A stretch of DNA of 64,000 nt. It comes from Allokutzneria sp. A3M-2-11 16. GTDB lineage: Bacteria > Actinomycetota > Actinomycetes > Mycobacteriales > Pseudonocardiaceae. A model generated the notes under the pieces. It was not told where the DNA came from and searched no databases. It saw nothing but the letters and a program-made list of their open reading frames with translations. Location: contig NZ_JANAVO010000011.1 in assembly GCF_024213555.1 (NCBI RefSeq), positions 123,164 to 187,163 on the forward strand. The letters are read 5' to 3'. A program made the position numbers and the translations under genes. This document shows positions 8,991-18,565 of the stretch, piece after piece; position 1 is the first letter of the stretch; each line of letters begins with the position of its first letter.

Positions 8991-10304
8991 ATGCCGAACC
9001 ACTCCATCCGCTGGCTGCGGCTGGCCCTGGCCGGGCTGACCGGGACGGCGCTGCTGACCTCGATGACGGTGACGCCCGCGGGGGGCTCGCCGGAACCCGA
9101 GGCGCGACCGGGCAACTCCTCCGTCGACTTCCACGAGTGGCGCTCCCCGTGGGCGTGGCGCGCCGGGCAGCTCGAAGGCGTCGCCGTGGTGCCGACCGGC
9201 GGCGTGGTGATAAACCGTCCACAAGGGACAGTGGACTACACCGACCCACACACGCAGACGACCAGGACCTACGAGTACTCGCGGTGGACATCACCCGCGT
9301 ACCAGCAGAAGTTCGCCGCGACGGAACTCGTCGCGTCGTGGAACGCCAGCACCCCCGCCGGAACCTGGCTCCAGGTGGAGATGCGCGGGAAGACCGCGGC
9401 GGGCGCGGAGACGAAGTGGTACGTGATGGGCCGGTGGGCCTCCGGGGACACCGACATCCGCCGCACCAGCGTGCCCGGCCAGGGCGACGCCACCGGCAAC
9501 GTCGACGTGGACACCTTCGTGGCCAAGAGCGGTCAGCCGCTCAGCGGCTACCAGCTGCGGGTCACCCTGTACCGGTTGCCCGGCAGCACCGCCAGCCCGC
9601 ACGTGCGCATGGTCGGCGCGATGACCTCGGCCATCCCGGAGCGGTTCACCGTCCCGATCAGCCCGGCCGGCGGCGCGTGGGGCGTCGAACTGCCGGTGCC
9701 CAGGTACTCGCAGAACATCCACCGCGGCAAGTACCCGGAGTACGGCGGCGGCGGTGAGGTCTGGTGCAGCCCGACCTCCTCGACCATGGTGCTGGAGTAC
9801 TGGGGCCGTCGTCCGTCCAAACAGGACATGGCGTGGATCGAGCCCGGCTACGTCGACCCCTCGGTGGCGCACGCGGCGCGGTACAACTGGGACTACGACT
9901 ACGAGGGCGCGGGCAACTGGCCGTTCAACACCGCCTACGCGGGCAGCTACGGGATGGACGGGCACATCACCCGGCTGTCCTCGCTTCGCGAGCTGGAGCG
10001 CTACATCCTCCAGGGCATCCCGGTGATCACCTCGCAGTCGTTCCTGGCCAGCGAGCTGGACGGGGCGGGCTACGGCACCTCGGGGCACATCATGGTGGTG
10101 GTCGGCTTCACCAAGGACGGCGACGTGATCGCCAACGACCCGGCCTCGCCGAACAACCCGGCCGTGCGGCACGTGTACAAGCGGGCCCAGTTCGAGACGA
10201 TCTGGCAGCGCACCAAGCGCCACCTCGCCAACGGCTCGATCGGCGGCGGCCCCGGCGGCATCGCCTACATCATCCGCCCACCCCACTACCCCCTCCCCCG
10301 CTAA
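8991..10304 (+). CDS. secreted C39-family-like cysteine peptidase
   Basis: A 437-residue protein with an N-terminal signal peptide (about 1-33). A beta-rich N-terminal region is followed by a C39-like papain-fold domain from about residue 225 (VPRYSQNIH). The candidate nucleophile is in EVWCSPTSSTMVLEYWG, the histidine in SGHIMVVVGF and the third residue in NDPASP. Related C39-like proteins process exported peptides or bind peptidoglycan. It is second in a likely two-gene unit with the GHL10 hydrolase, so a role in wall or extracellular polymer turnover is plausible. Confidence 0.85.
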   Translation: MPNHSIRWLRLALAGLTGTALLTSMTVTPAGGSPEPEARPGNSSVDFHEWRSPWAWRAGQLEGVAVVPTGGVVINRPQGTVDYTDPHTQTTRTYEYSRWTSPAYQQKFAATELVASWNASTPAGTWLQVEMRGKTAAGAETKWYVMGRWASGDTDIRRTSVPGQGDATGNVDVDTFVAKSGQPLSGYQLRVTLYRLPGSTASPHVRMVGAMTSAIPERFTVPISPAGGAWGVELPVPRYSQNIHRGKYPEYGGGGEVWCSPTSSTMVLEYWGRRPSKQDMAWIEPGYVDPSVAHAARYNWDYDYEGAGNWPFNTAYAGSYGMDGHITRLSSLRELERYILQGIPVITSQSFLASELDGAGYGTSGHIMVVVGFTKDGDVIANDPASPNNPAVRHVYKRAQFETIWQRTKRHLANGSIGGGPGGIAYIIRPPHYPLPR

Positions 10305-10321
10305 CCCCCTCCCTGGTGTTT

Positions 10322-10431
10322 TGCCCTGAACGGGTCGTTCGGGGAACCCAATGCCCCCAACGACCCGTTCAGGGAACCTAACGCCCCGAACGACCCGTTC
10401 AGGGAATCCAACGCCCCAAACGCGGCGTTGG
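10322..10431. repeat. tandem 30-bp GAACGACCCGTTCAGGG repeats
   Basis: Two and a half 30-bp units based on GAACGACCCGTTCAGGG followed by about 13 bases ending in CAACGCCCC, plus one inverted unit at the left (CCTGAACGGGTCGTTC) and a shortened last unit ending GCGGCGTTGG. Each unit is itself a hairpin (CCTGAAC/GTTCAGG). The same family, with the same truncated last unit, occurs at 21945-22020. Here it follows the C39-like gene. Confidence 0.8.
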
Positions 10432-10486
10432 CGTGCGGGGCGGGAGTGGCGCGAGCGCGGCACGGTGCGGGAGCGGAAGCCGGTGA

Positions 10487-10509
10487 GTGTCAGACCCCGT
10501 GCGTAGCGT
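10487..10509 (+). promoter_or_regulatory. GTGTCAGAC-N8-TAGCGT promoter, leaderless gene
   Basis: GTGTCAGAC (10487-10495), eight bases, then TAGCGT (10504-10509). The layout matches the mycobacterial RecA-NDp/PafBC promoter consensus TTGTCRGTG-N8-TANNNT. The ATG of the DUF4240 gene is only 9 bases beyond the -10, so the mRNA should be leaderless. Confidence 0.6.
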
Positions 10510-10517
10510 CCGCGGAC

Positions 10518-11024
10518 ATGGACGAGAACAACCTGTGGCGGCTGGTCGAGGAGGCGGCGGCGGGCGCCGCGGACGTCGAGGAGCAGGCGGAGCGGCTGAC
10601 CGAGCTGCTCACCGGGCTGGCGCCGATCGAGGTGGTGGAGTTCGAGCGCCTCTTCGAGGTGCAGCTGGCGCGGGCCGACCGGTGGGACCTGTGGGCGGCG
10701 GCCTACGTGGCGCTCGGCGGGTGCAGCGATGACGGGTTCGACTACTTCCGCTCGTGGCTGATCTCGTTGGGGCGCAAGGCGTTCGAGGTCGCGCTGGCCG
10801 ATCCCGACGCGATGGCCGGGCTGGGCTACGACGACGAGGACTTCGGCGACGGCGAAGCGCTGATGTGCGCGGCCGGGCGCGCCTACCGGCGGTTGACCGG
10901 AGAGGAGCTGCCCGAGGTGGCCCTGCCCCCGGGGGACACCACCGGGGAGCCCTTCGACGGTGACGACTGGGACGGCCTGGTGCTCCGGTTCCCCAGGATC
11001 GCGGCCCGTTTCGACGTGACGTGA
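10518..11024 (+). CDS. DUF4240 domain protein
   Basis: A 168-residue acidic cytoplasmic protein that matches the DUF4240 pattern: MDENNLWRLVEEA at the start, AYVALGGCSDDGFDYFRSWLISLG in two halves of the core, and an acidic tail. The function of DUF4240 is not established. ATG 10518 is supported by the -10 box ending 9 bases upstream, which implies a leaderless transcript. A strong bidirectional hairpin separates it from the convergent DUF3558 operon. Confidence 0.85.
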   Translation: MDENNLWRLVEEAAAGAADVEEQAERLTELLTGLAPIEVVEFERLFEVQLARADRWDLWAAAYVALGGCSDDGFDYFRSWLISLGRKAFEVALADPDAMAGLGYDDEDFGDGEALMCAAGRAYRRLTGEELPEVALPPGDTTGEPFDGDDWDGLVLRFPRIAARFDVT

Positions 11025-11027
11025 AAC

Positions 11028-11058
11028 CGCTAGGGCGGGGAAAACCCCCGCCCTAGCG
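11028..11058. terminator. bidirectional hairpin terminator
   Basis: A perfect 13-bp stem, CGCTAGGGCGGGG (11028-11040) and CCCCGCCCTAGCG (11046-11058), with loop AAAAC. It sits between the 3' ends of the convergent DUF4240 and DUF3558 genes. Confidence 0.8.
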
Positions 11059-11080
11059 TTGTCCCGCAAAGGAAAGGAGG

Positions 11081-11725
11081 TCACTGCACCCGGGAGAGCA
11101 GCTTCTCCATCAGGCCCTTGGCGACGTCGCAGGCGCCGCCCTTGTCGGAGAAGCGTCCGTTGCGGACCTCGATGCCCGCGCCTCCCTTGGACAACGGCAT
11201 CACCACGATGCAGTACGGCTCCTTGGCCGCTCCGAAGGTGGACTCCCGCTGGGCGCCCGCCTTGCCGGAGATGGTCACGGGCACGCCGTTGTTCACCGAC
11301 TGGGGACCGTACTGCGGGCCCCACAACACATCGACGAGGAAGATCGTTCTGCCCTGGGGCGCGTTCCCGCCACCGGGGTCGACCGCGATCTTCCCGCTGT
11401 TCTCGAAACGGCAGTGCAGGGTGAACGCCGAGCTGGGTTCGACCTGCTGCGCCTTCGCCGCGTTGGTGCCCCGCATCGGCGCGGGGAAGTCCTCCCACTT
11501 CAGGGTGGTGCAGGGGTCGAACGGTGCCCCGGCCTCCTTCCAGTCCTTGACCGGGTACTGGTCACCGAGCGCGATCACCGCGCGCGGCGGTTTCGGCGGT
11601 GCCGGTTGCGCGGGGGCGTTCTCGCCCTCTGCCGCGCCCTGCGGCGCCGGTGAGCCGACCACGGTGCTCGTGCACCCCGACAACACCAACGCGCACAAAG
11701 CCGCGACGACCAGTCGGGTTCTCAC
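11081..11725 (-). CDS. DUF3558 lipoprotein (module member B')
   Basis: A 214-residue lipoprotein: signal peptide with lipobox LSGC (Cys about residue 18), a proline-rich linker, then one DUF3558-like domain with paired cysteines (FDPCTTLKWEDFP, LHCRF, PYCIVV, GGACDVAK). DUF3558 lipoproteins are actinobacterial surface proteins of unknown role. It ends in LLSRVQ, like the 239-residue gene two places upstream (LASRVQ), which marks them as paralogues. Its ATG overlaps the stop of the preceding gene by 4 bases (ATGA), so translation is probably coupled. Last gene of a four-gene operon. Confidence 0.85.
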   Translation of the reverse strand: MRTRLVVAALCALVLSGCTSTVVGSPAPQGAAEGENAPAQPAPPKPPRAVIALGDQYPVKDWKEAGAPFDPCTTLKWEDFPAPMRGTNAAKAQQVEPSSAFTLHCRFENSGKIAVDPGGGNAPQGRTIFLVDVLWGPQYGPQSVNNGVPVTISGKAGAQRESTFGAAKEPYCIVVMPLSKGGAGIEVRNGRFSDKGGACDVAKGLMEKLLSRVQ

Positions 11726-12753
11726 AGCGCCCCCTTGACCACGAGTTCGGCCGCGGGCTGCGCCACGTCACACGTCTTCGCCGTCACGGTGATGACCTGG
11801 ACGTCCCGCCCGTTGGGGTCGCTCGCGAACCGCTCGGGCACCATCGTCGGGTCGTACTGGACGTCGACCTGGCACGACTTGTCGATCATCCGTTCCGGCG
11901 CCACCGAACCCGGTTTGCCCGCGACGGTGATCGGCTGCTTCGCCTGGTGCGCGGGGTTGTCCGCCCAGCGGAAGCTGATCTGGATCTCCTCGGGCAGCGT
12001 CCGCGTCTGCATGTTGAACGGGGTCACCTCCAGCGCGCACATGTACGGCGAGATCGACTTCATCTTCGGCTGCACGCCGGGCTTGGCGAAGCGCTTGGCC
12101 AACTCGGGGATGGCCGCGCACGGGTCCTTGGTGGGCAGGACGAGCTCCGGCTTGGTCGCGCCCTCGCCGCGCTTGGACGGGGTCAGCCAGTAAGGCACCA
12201 GCTTCATCAGGTACGCCTTGGCGACCTCGCACTGGGGCTTCGGCGGCGGCTCGTCGTTCCTGCCCCGCCAGCTCACCGACAGCTGCACCGGGAGCGTGGT
12301 GGCGTCACCGAGCACGGCCCACGCGCAGCTCTGGTCGGGAATGCCGCCGACCCGGTCCGCGCGGCGGGCGAAGGTCCGCCCGTGCAGCTCCATCGTCTCC
12401 GCGTTGTCCCGCTTGGACACCGTCACCGAGGTGGAGACCGAGATCGACCACGACCGCGAGGTGGTGCCCGGGGTCGGCTCCACCGTCATCGAGCACGAGT
12501 CGAACTCCCGCAGGGTGACGTCCCTCGGCGGGGCGTCGAAGACCTCCTTCACCGACTCCGGGTCCAGCAGCGCGCACGTGTCGATCGTGCGCTTCACGGC
12601 GTTCTCGGCGAGCCGTTCCTTCGTCAGCGAGTCGACCGCCACACCGTCGGTCGGCCCCTGGCCCGGGGGCTGGGCCAGCAGCGGCCCGGCCCCCGTCGAG
12701 AGCGCCACGGTCAGGCACACCAGCCCGACCGTGGCGATCCGGTGTGTCCTCAT
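11722..12753 (-). CDS. secreted DUF3558-type protein (module member A')
   Basis: A 343-residue exported protein with two DUF3558-like halves (TIDTCALLDPESVKEVF near residue 58; TKDPCAAIPELAKRF near 209). It has a Sec signal (cleavage near LLAQ) but no lipobox cysteine, unlike its paralogue at 13483-14583, so it is probably released rather than anchored. GGGAATGGC lies just upstream of ATG 12753. Third gene of the operon. Function unknown; the duplicated layout suggests that A and B type proteins work as a pair. Confidence 0.82.
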   Translation of the reverse strand: MRTHRIATVGLVCLTVALSTGAGPLLAQPPGQGPTDGVAVDSLTKERLAENAVKRTIDTCALLDPESVKEVFDAPPRDVTLREFDSCSMTVEPTPGTTSRSWSISVSTSVTVSKRDNAETMELHGRTFARRADRVGGIPDQSCAWAVLGDATTLPVQLSVSWRGRNDEPPPKPQCEVAKAYLMKLVPYWLTPSKRGEGATKPELVLPTKDPCAAIPELAKRFAKPGVQPKMKSISPYMCALEVTPFNMQTRTLPEEIQISFRWADNPAHQAKQPITVAGKPGSVAPERMIDKSCQVDVQYDPTMVPERFASDPNGRDVQVITVTAKTCDVAQPAAELVVKGAL

Positions 12754-12766
12754 GCCATTCCCTCGC

Positions 12767-13486
12767 TCACTGCACCCGCGAGGCCAGCGTCTCCGCCAAC
12801 TTCTTCGCCGTCTCGCAGGTGTTCATCGTCGTCTTGAACCGGCCGTTGCGGAGCTGGAGCCCGGCGGAGCCGTTGCCCAGCTTGACGATCACGGTGCAGA
12901 ACGGGTCCTTCACCGCGGTCCCGCCGGTCTGGGTCTCCTTGAACGCGGCGGGTTTGCCCGCGAGGGTCGTCGTGGTGCCGCCGAGACCCTCCGGTGAGAT
13001 ATCGGTACCCCACACCACGGTCACCTCGAACATCGGGCTCCAGCCCGGCGGCTTCTGCTCGGTCGTCCTGGGCGGCGGCGGGGCCGGGTTGTTGGGGTCC
13101 GGCGGCGTCGGCGCGTCGAAGCTGATCGACTCGTTGGCGTGGAACCGGCAGGCCGTCTTGTACGGGTCGCCCTTGCGGACAACCTGCAGCTCCGGGGGCT
13201 TCGGCTGCTTGGGCCGGGCCTCCTGCGGGAAGTCCTCCCACTTCAACGTCGTGCACGTGTCGAAGGGCGCGCCGACGCTCTTCCAGTCCGGCGGCGGGAC
13301 CTGGTCGCCGAGCCGGATCTTCGGGCGCTCCGGCCGCGGCCCGCCCGGGGCCTGGATGAGGATGTCGCCGATTGAGGGGACAGCGGCGGCACCGCCCGCG
13401 GGCTCGGCGACGCCCTTGATCTGCGGGCCGCAGCCGGCCAGCGCGGTGAGCACCACCATGCTCAGTGCGATAGTCGTCTTCCTCAT
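12767..13486 (-). CDS. DUF3558 lipoprotein (module member B)
   Basis: A 239-residue lipoprotein with lipobox LAGC (Cys about residue 19), a long Pro-rich spacer, and a DUF3558-like domain (FDTCTTLKWEDFPQEA, KTACRFHAN, DPFCTVIVKLG, MNTCETAKKLAE). The cysteine spacing and the LASRVQ end match the 214-residue gene downstream. Its ATG overlaps the upstream stop codon by 4 bases. Second gene of the operon. Confidence 0.85.
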   Translation of the reverse strand: MRKTTIALSMVVLTALAGCGPQIKGVAEPAGGAAAVPSIGDILIQAPGGPRPERPKIRLGDQVPPPDWKSVGAPFDTCTTLKWEDFPQEARPKQPKPPELQVVRKGDPYKTACRFHANESISFDAPTPPDPNNPAPPPPRTTEQKPPGWSPMFEVTVVWGTDISPEGLGGTTTTLAGKPAAFKETQTGGTAVKDPFCTVIVKLGNGSAGLQLRNGRFKTTMNTCETAKKLAETLASRVQ

Positions 13487-14583
13487 GCCAGCGCCACCTT
13501 CGTCACGATCTTCGCCGCTTCCTCGGCGGTCTGGCAGTCGGGGGCGGCCACCTGGACCACCTGCACCCGGTCGACCGCCGGGATCTTCATCGCGTCGTAC
13601 TGCACCTGCACCATGCAGGAGCCGAGGGAGCGGGCGGTGTGGTCCTCCACCTTCGCGGGCTTGCCCTCGATCTGGACCTGGCGCGACGGCGCGCCCCCGC
13701 TGATGCCCTCCGCCGGGTCGATGCCCCACTTGTAGTCGATCGAGATCTGCGGCTTGGTCTTCTTGCCGGGGGCGTACCTGCTGCTGAACGACAGGGTGCA
13801 GGTGTTGGGCGACATCCCGGTCACGATCGCCGACGGCTGCTCCCCCTCGACGGACATGGACCTGAACTTCTCGACCAGCTCCTTGACCGGAGCGCACGGG
13901 TCTTTGCTCGCCAGCGGCAGCTGCGGTTCGGTCTGTGCCTCGGAGCGCAGTGGCGGGTTGGCGAAGAACGGCGCGATCGCGGTCATGTACTCCTTGGCCG
14001 CCTCGCAGGAGTCCTTCGGCGGGGTCTCGGTGGACATCCCGCCCCAGTTGACCTGGAGCTGGAGCGTCTTCGTCTTGCTGGTCTGCATGACGAAGTCGCA
14101 GCCGGGCGTGCTGCCCGGGGCGCTCTTCTTGCCGTGGAACTTCCGGCCCGCGGCGTCCAGGACGGTGGCACCCGCGACGTCGTCCTCCAGGAACGGCGAG
14201 CCGACGCGGGTGTAGATCCGCCAGCCGCGCGAGCCGGTGCGGTCCAGGTTCACCCGCAGCAGGCAGCTCGTGAAGTCGGACGGCTCGATCAGGGCGACCG
14301 CGTCGCCGAAGACCTTCGCTGCCGCGGTCGGGTCGTGCAGCGCGCACGGGTCCCAGGTGCGGTAGATGGCCATCTCAGCCATGTTCCTGCGCGACTCGGG
14401 GTCCGCCTGGACGCTCCCGAGGTCGGTCGAGGCGGCTCCCGCGGGCGCGGCACCACCGCCCTGCTCCGGGTTCTGCGACGGTGGCGCGGCGGGTTCACCG
14501 CTGCACCCGGTCGCCAGCACCGCCAGCGCGAGCGCGCCGACAACCGCGCGCCGCGACGTTCGTTGGATTGAGGACGAACTCAC
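13483..14583 (-). CDS. DUF3558 lipoprotein (module member A)
   Basis: A 366-residue lipoprotein with an Arg-rich N-terminus, hydrophobic core and lipobox LATGC (Cys about residue 27). Two DUF3558-like halves follow (YRTWDPCALHDPTAAAKVF; SKDPCAPVKELVEKF), the same architecture as the 343-residue gene downstream. GTG 14583 was chosen because it opens directly into the signal peptide; longer upstream frames are poor coding sequence. First gene of the operon; the stretch upstream holds no other gene before the pheT terminator. Confidence 0.82.
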   Translation of the reverse strand: MSSSSIQRTSRRAVVGALALAVLATGCSGEPAAPPSQNPEQGGGAAPAGAASTDLGSVQADPESRRNMAEMAIYRTWDPCALHDPTAAAKVFGDAVALIEPSDFTSCLLRVNLDRTGSRGWRIYTRVGSPFLEDDVAGATVLDAAGRKFHGKKSAPGSTPGCDFVMQTSKTKTLQLQVNWGGMSTETPPKDSCEAAKEYMTAIAPFFANPPLRSEAQTEPQLPLASKDPCAPVKELVEKFRSMSVEGEQPSAIVTGMSPNTCTLSFSSRYAPGKKTKPQISIDYKWGIDPAEGISGGAPSRQVQIEGKPAKVEDHTARSLGSCMVQVQYDAMKIPAVDRVQVVQVAAPDCQTAEEAAKIVTKVALA

Positions 14584-14726
14584 CAGACCCCCACAGGTCA
14601 CGGATCCACAGTGGACGGAGAAGCGAGAAGAAGCTTCCGTCAGAACACAGCGGACGAGCCCATGCGATCGTCCCCTCGCCGGTGCCGCCGGGAGCACTCT
14701 AGCCCAGATGGAGCGGTCGAACGCGC

Positions 14727-14758
14727 GAAACCCCACACGCGGGCGCGTGTGGGGTTTC
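14727..14758 (-). terminator. terminator of the pheT operon
   Basis: A perfect 14-bp stem, GAAACCCCACACGC (14727-14740) and GCGTGTGGGGTTTC (14745-14758), with a 4-base loop, 16 bases beyond the pheT stop codon. Confidence 0.75.
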
Positions 14759-14773
14759 GGCGGGCGGTGCGGT

Positions 14774-17272
14774 TCAACCGCGCAGCGCGGCTCCGGTCCG
14801 CTCGGCGGCCAGCGCGACGGCGGCGTCGCGCGCCTCGGTGGCCTCCTCGACGGTGAGGGTGCGGTCCGGCGCGCGCAAGCGCAGTGAGAAGGCCAGCGAC
14901 CGCTTGCCCTCGCCGACCTGTTCGCCGGTGTAGACGTCGAAGAGCCGGACGTCCTCGACCAGATCGCCGCCACCGGCCACGATCGCGTCGGTGACGTCGG
15001 CGACCGGAACGGTCGCGTCAGCCACCAGTGCCACGTCCAGCAGCACCGGCGGGTACGGCGAGACCACCGGCGAGGGCCGCTCGTCGGTCAGCGGCAACCC
15101 GTCCAGGTCCAGCTCCATCGCGCAGGTCCGCGCGGGCAGCCCGAGCGCCTCCACCACCTTCGGGTGAAGTTCGCCCGCGTGCCCGACCACGGCGTCGCCG
15201 ATCCGCAGCGCGGCGCAGCGGCCCGGGTGCCACGGCGCGAGCTCGCCCGCGGTCACGGTCAGCTCCACCCCGGCGGCGCGGGCGACGGTCCTGGCCGCCT
15301 CCACCGCGTCCGACCAGTTCGCCGCGCGGCCCTTGCCCCACCAGCCCGCGCGCTCGCGCTGGCCGGTGAACACCGCGGCCACGTGCAGCGGCTGCTTGGG
15401 CAGCGCGGCCAGCAGCGTGGCCAGTTCGGCGTCGGTGGGCCTGCGGTCCACCGGCAGGTCCGGCGCTGGCACCTGCCGCTCGTCCGGCTGCACGACCTGG
15501 CCGACCTGGTAGAGCGCCAGATCGCGCATACCGCGGGAGACGTTGCGCTGCACCGCGTCGAACAGCCCCGGCAGCAGCGTGCCCGCCAGCTCGGGGCGCT
15601 CGGCCTCCAGCGGGTTGAGCAGCGAGACGGTCCTGCGGCGCGGGTCGTCCTCGGCCAGGCCGAAGGCGTCCCAGGTCTGCGGGCTGACGAAGGGCATCGG
15701 CAGCACCTCGACGTGCCCGGTCGCGGCGAGCGCGCGGGAGACGGTGCGGCGGCGGCGCTGCGCCGCGGTCAGCCCCCGGCCCGCGGGCGCGGGCGGCAGC
15801 ACGGAGGGGATGGTGTGGTAGCCCTCCAGCCGCAGCACCTCCTCCACCAGGTCGGCGGGCAGGTTGAGGTCACCGCGCCAGGTCGGCGGGTCGGCGACCA
15901 CCACGGCGGTGCCGTCGTCGGAGCTGCCGACCTCGATCCGGCAGCCGATCTGGCTCAGCCGCCGCGCGGTCACGCCCCGGCCGTAGTTCACCCCGGCCAC
16001 CCGGTCCGGCAGCGCCAGCGGGATGGCGATCGCGGCGGGCAGCAGCGGGCGGCCCACATCGGTGCGACCGCGCTCGATCCGCGCGTCGCCGTAGCGGGAG
16101 AGCAGCTGCGCGGCCAGCTCCAGCGCGGCGGGCGGCAGCGCCGGGTCGACCAGCCGCTCGAACCGCCTGCTGGCCTCGCTGGGCAGCTTGTGCCGCCGGG
16201 CCACCCTGGCGATCGTGGCGGGCTCCCAGTTGGCCGCCTCCAGCAGCACGTCCGTGGTGGAGTCGGTGATCTCGGTGGAGGCCCCGCCCATCACGCCCGC
16301 GAGCGAGATCGGGCCGGAGTCGTCGCAGATGATCAGGTCGTCCGGGTCCAGCTCGCGCGACGCACCGTCCAAAGTGGACAGTTTCTCGCCCGCGTTCGCC
16401 CTGCGCACCACCAGGGAACCGCGCAACGTGGTGGTGTCGAAGGCGTGCAGCGGGTGGCCGGTCTCCAGCATCACGTAGTTGGTGACGTCCACCGCGAGCG
16501 AGATCGGCCGGATGCCCGCCAGCATCAGCCTGCGCCGCATCCACCACGGCGTCGGCGAGGTCGGGTCCAGCCCGGTCACCCGGCGCAGCACGAACCGGCG
16601 GCAGCCCTCCAGGTCCTCCACGTGCACCGGGTACACCGCGTCGTCGGCCTCGCCGACGTCGATCATCGCGGGGTCGCGGTAGTCGGCGTCGAAGGCGCAC
16701 GCCAGCTCGCGGGCCAGGCCGCGGGCGGAGAGGCAGTAGCCGCGGTCCGGGGTGACGGCCAGCTCGATGACGGCGTCGTCGAGGCCGAGCAGCTCCTTGG
16801 CGTCATCACCGGGCTGGGCGGTGCCCGAGGGCAGCACCAGGATGCCCGAGTGGTCCTCGCCCAGGGCCAGCTCGGCGACCGAGCAGATCATGCCCTGGCT
16901 CATCCGGCCGTAGGTCTTGCGCTCGGAGATGGCGAACCCGCCGGGCAGCACGCAGCCGGGCAGCGCCGCGACGATGGTGTCGCCCTCGCGGAAGTTCCGC
17001 GCGCCGCAGATGATCATCTGCGGCTTGACGGTCTCGCCGTCCTCCTCGAGGTTGCCGACGTCGACCTTGCAGTAGCGGATCGGCTTCTTGAAGTCGGTGA
17101 GCTCCTCGATCTCCATCACCAGGCCCGCCACCAGCGGGCCGGTGACGCCCGCGAGGTGGTGGACCTCCTCGACCTCCAGCCCGACCCGGACAAAGGCGTC
17201 GGCGATCTGCTCGGGCGTGGTCCCCTCGGGCAGGGCGACGTGATCGGCCAGCCAGGACACTGGGATACGCAC
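14774..17272 (-). CDS. pheT: phenylalanine--tRNA ligase beta subunit
   Basis: The 832-residue beta chain of the (alpha-beta)2 synthetase that charges tRNA-Phe. It shows an N-terminal tRNA-binding OB fold (about 40-155, containing MIICGARNFREGD), the B3/4 editing region and B5 domain, a catalytic-like core and a C-terminal anticodon-binding FDX-ACB domain (VVSPYPPVLLDVALVAD). GTG 17272 gives the usual RIPVSWLADHV start and is preceded by GGAGG in the end of pheS, 4 bases past its stop. Length is normal for actinobacteria. Translationally coupled to pheS. Confidence 0.97.
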   Translation of the reverse strand: MRIPVSWLADHVALPEGTTPEQIADAFVRVGLEVEEVHHLAGVTGPLVAGLVMEIEELTDFKKPIRYCKVDVGNLEEDGETVKPQMIICGARNFREGDTIVAALPGCVLPGGFAISERKTYGRMSQGMICSVAELALGEDHSGILVLPSGTAQPGDDAKELLGLDDAVIELAVTPDRGYCLSARGLARELACAFDADYRDPAMIDVGEADDAVYPVHVEDLEGCRRFVLRRVTGLDPTSPTPWWMRRRLMLAGIRPISLAVDVTNYVMLETGHPLHAFDTTTLRGSLVVRRANAGEKLSTLDGASRELDPDDLIICDDSGPISLAGVMGGASTEITDSTTDVLLEAANWEPATIARVARRHKLPSEASRRFERLVDPALPPAALELAAQLLSRYGDARIERGRTDVGRPLLPAAIAIPLALPDRVAGVNYGRGVTARRLSQIGCRIEVGSSDDGTAVVVADPPTWRGDLNLPADLVEEVLRLEGYHTIPSVLPPAPAGRGLTAAQRRRRTVSRALAATGHVEVLPMPFVSPQTWDAFGLAEDDPRRRTVSLLNPLEAERPELAGTLLPGLFDAVQRNVSRGMRDLALYQVGQVVQPDERQVPAPDLPVDRRPTDAELATLLAALPKQPLHVAAVFTGQRERAGWWGKGRAANWSDAVEAARTVARAAGVELTVTAGELAPWHPGRCAALRIGDAVVGHAGELHPKVVEALGLPARTCAMELDLDGLPLTDERPSPVVSPYPPVLLDVALVADATVPVADVTDAIVAGGGDLVEDVRLFDVYTGEQVGEGKRSLAFSLRLRAPDRTLTVEEATEARDAAVALAAERTGAALRG

Positions 17273-17276
17273 GGGC

Positions 17277-18392
<1,116 letters not shown>

Positions 18393-18478
18393 CTACCCGC
18401 GGTGACGGGCAACAGGCCGATCCTAGGCGACCGCCCCAACCCGCTCGCACTCACCGCACACCCCGCCCAGGTTGGACA

Positions 18479-18565
18479 GTCTTCAAGTACCCCCGACCCC
18501 ACCCACAACCGTCTCAAACCGCCCCCAACCCCCAAGCCTTTCGGGCTGAAGGAGTCATTCAGGGG
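18479..18565. repeat. CTTCAAGTAC repeat plus hairpin between TrmH and pheS genes
   Basis: Positions 18479-18532 match 41-92 closely, including GTCTTCAAGTAC and CCGCCCCCAACC. Next to it CTGAA/TTCAG (18550-18565) forms a hairpin related in style to the 30-bp repeats and runs into the stop codon of the methyltransferase gene. Confidence 0.6.

Noticed and set aside
10322..10431. 30-bp repeats considered as a CRISPR array
   Set aside because: The units are directly adjacent without spacers and recur elsewhere as intergenic hairpins.
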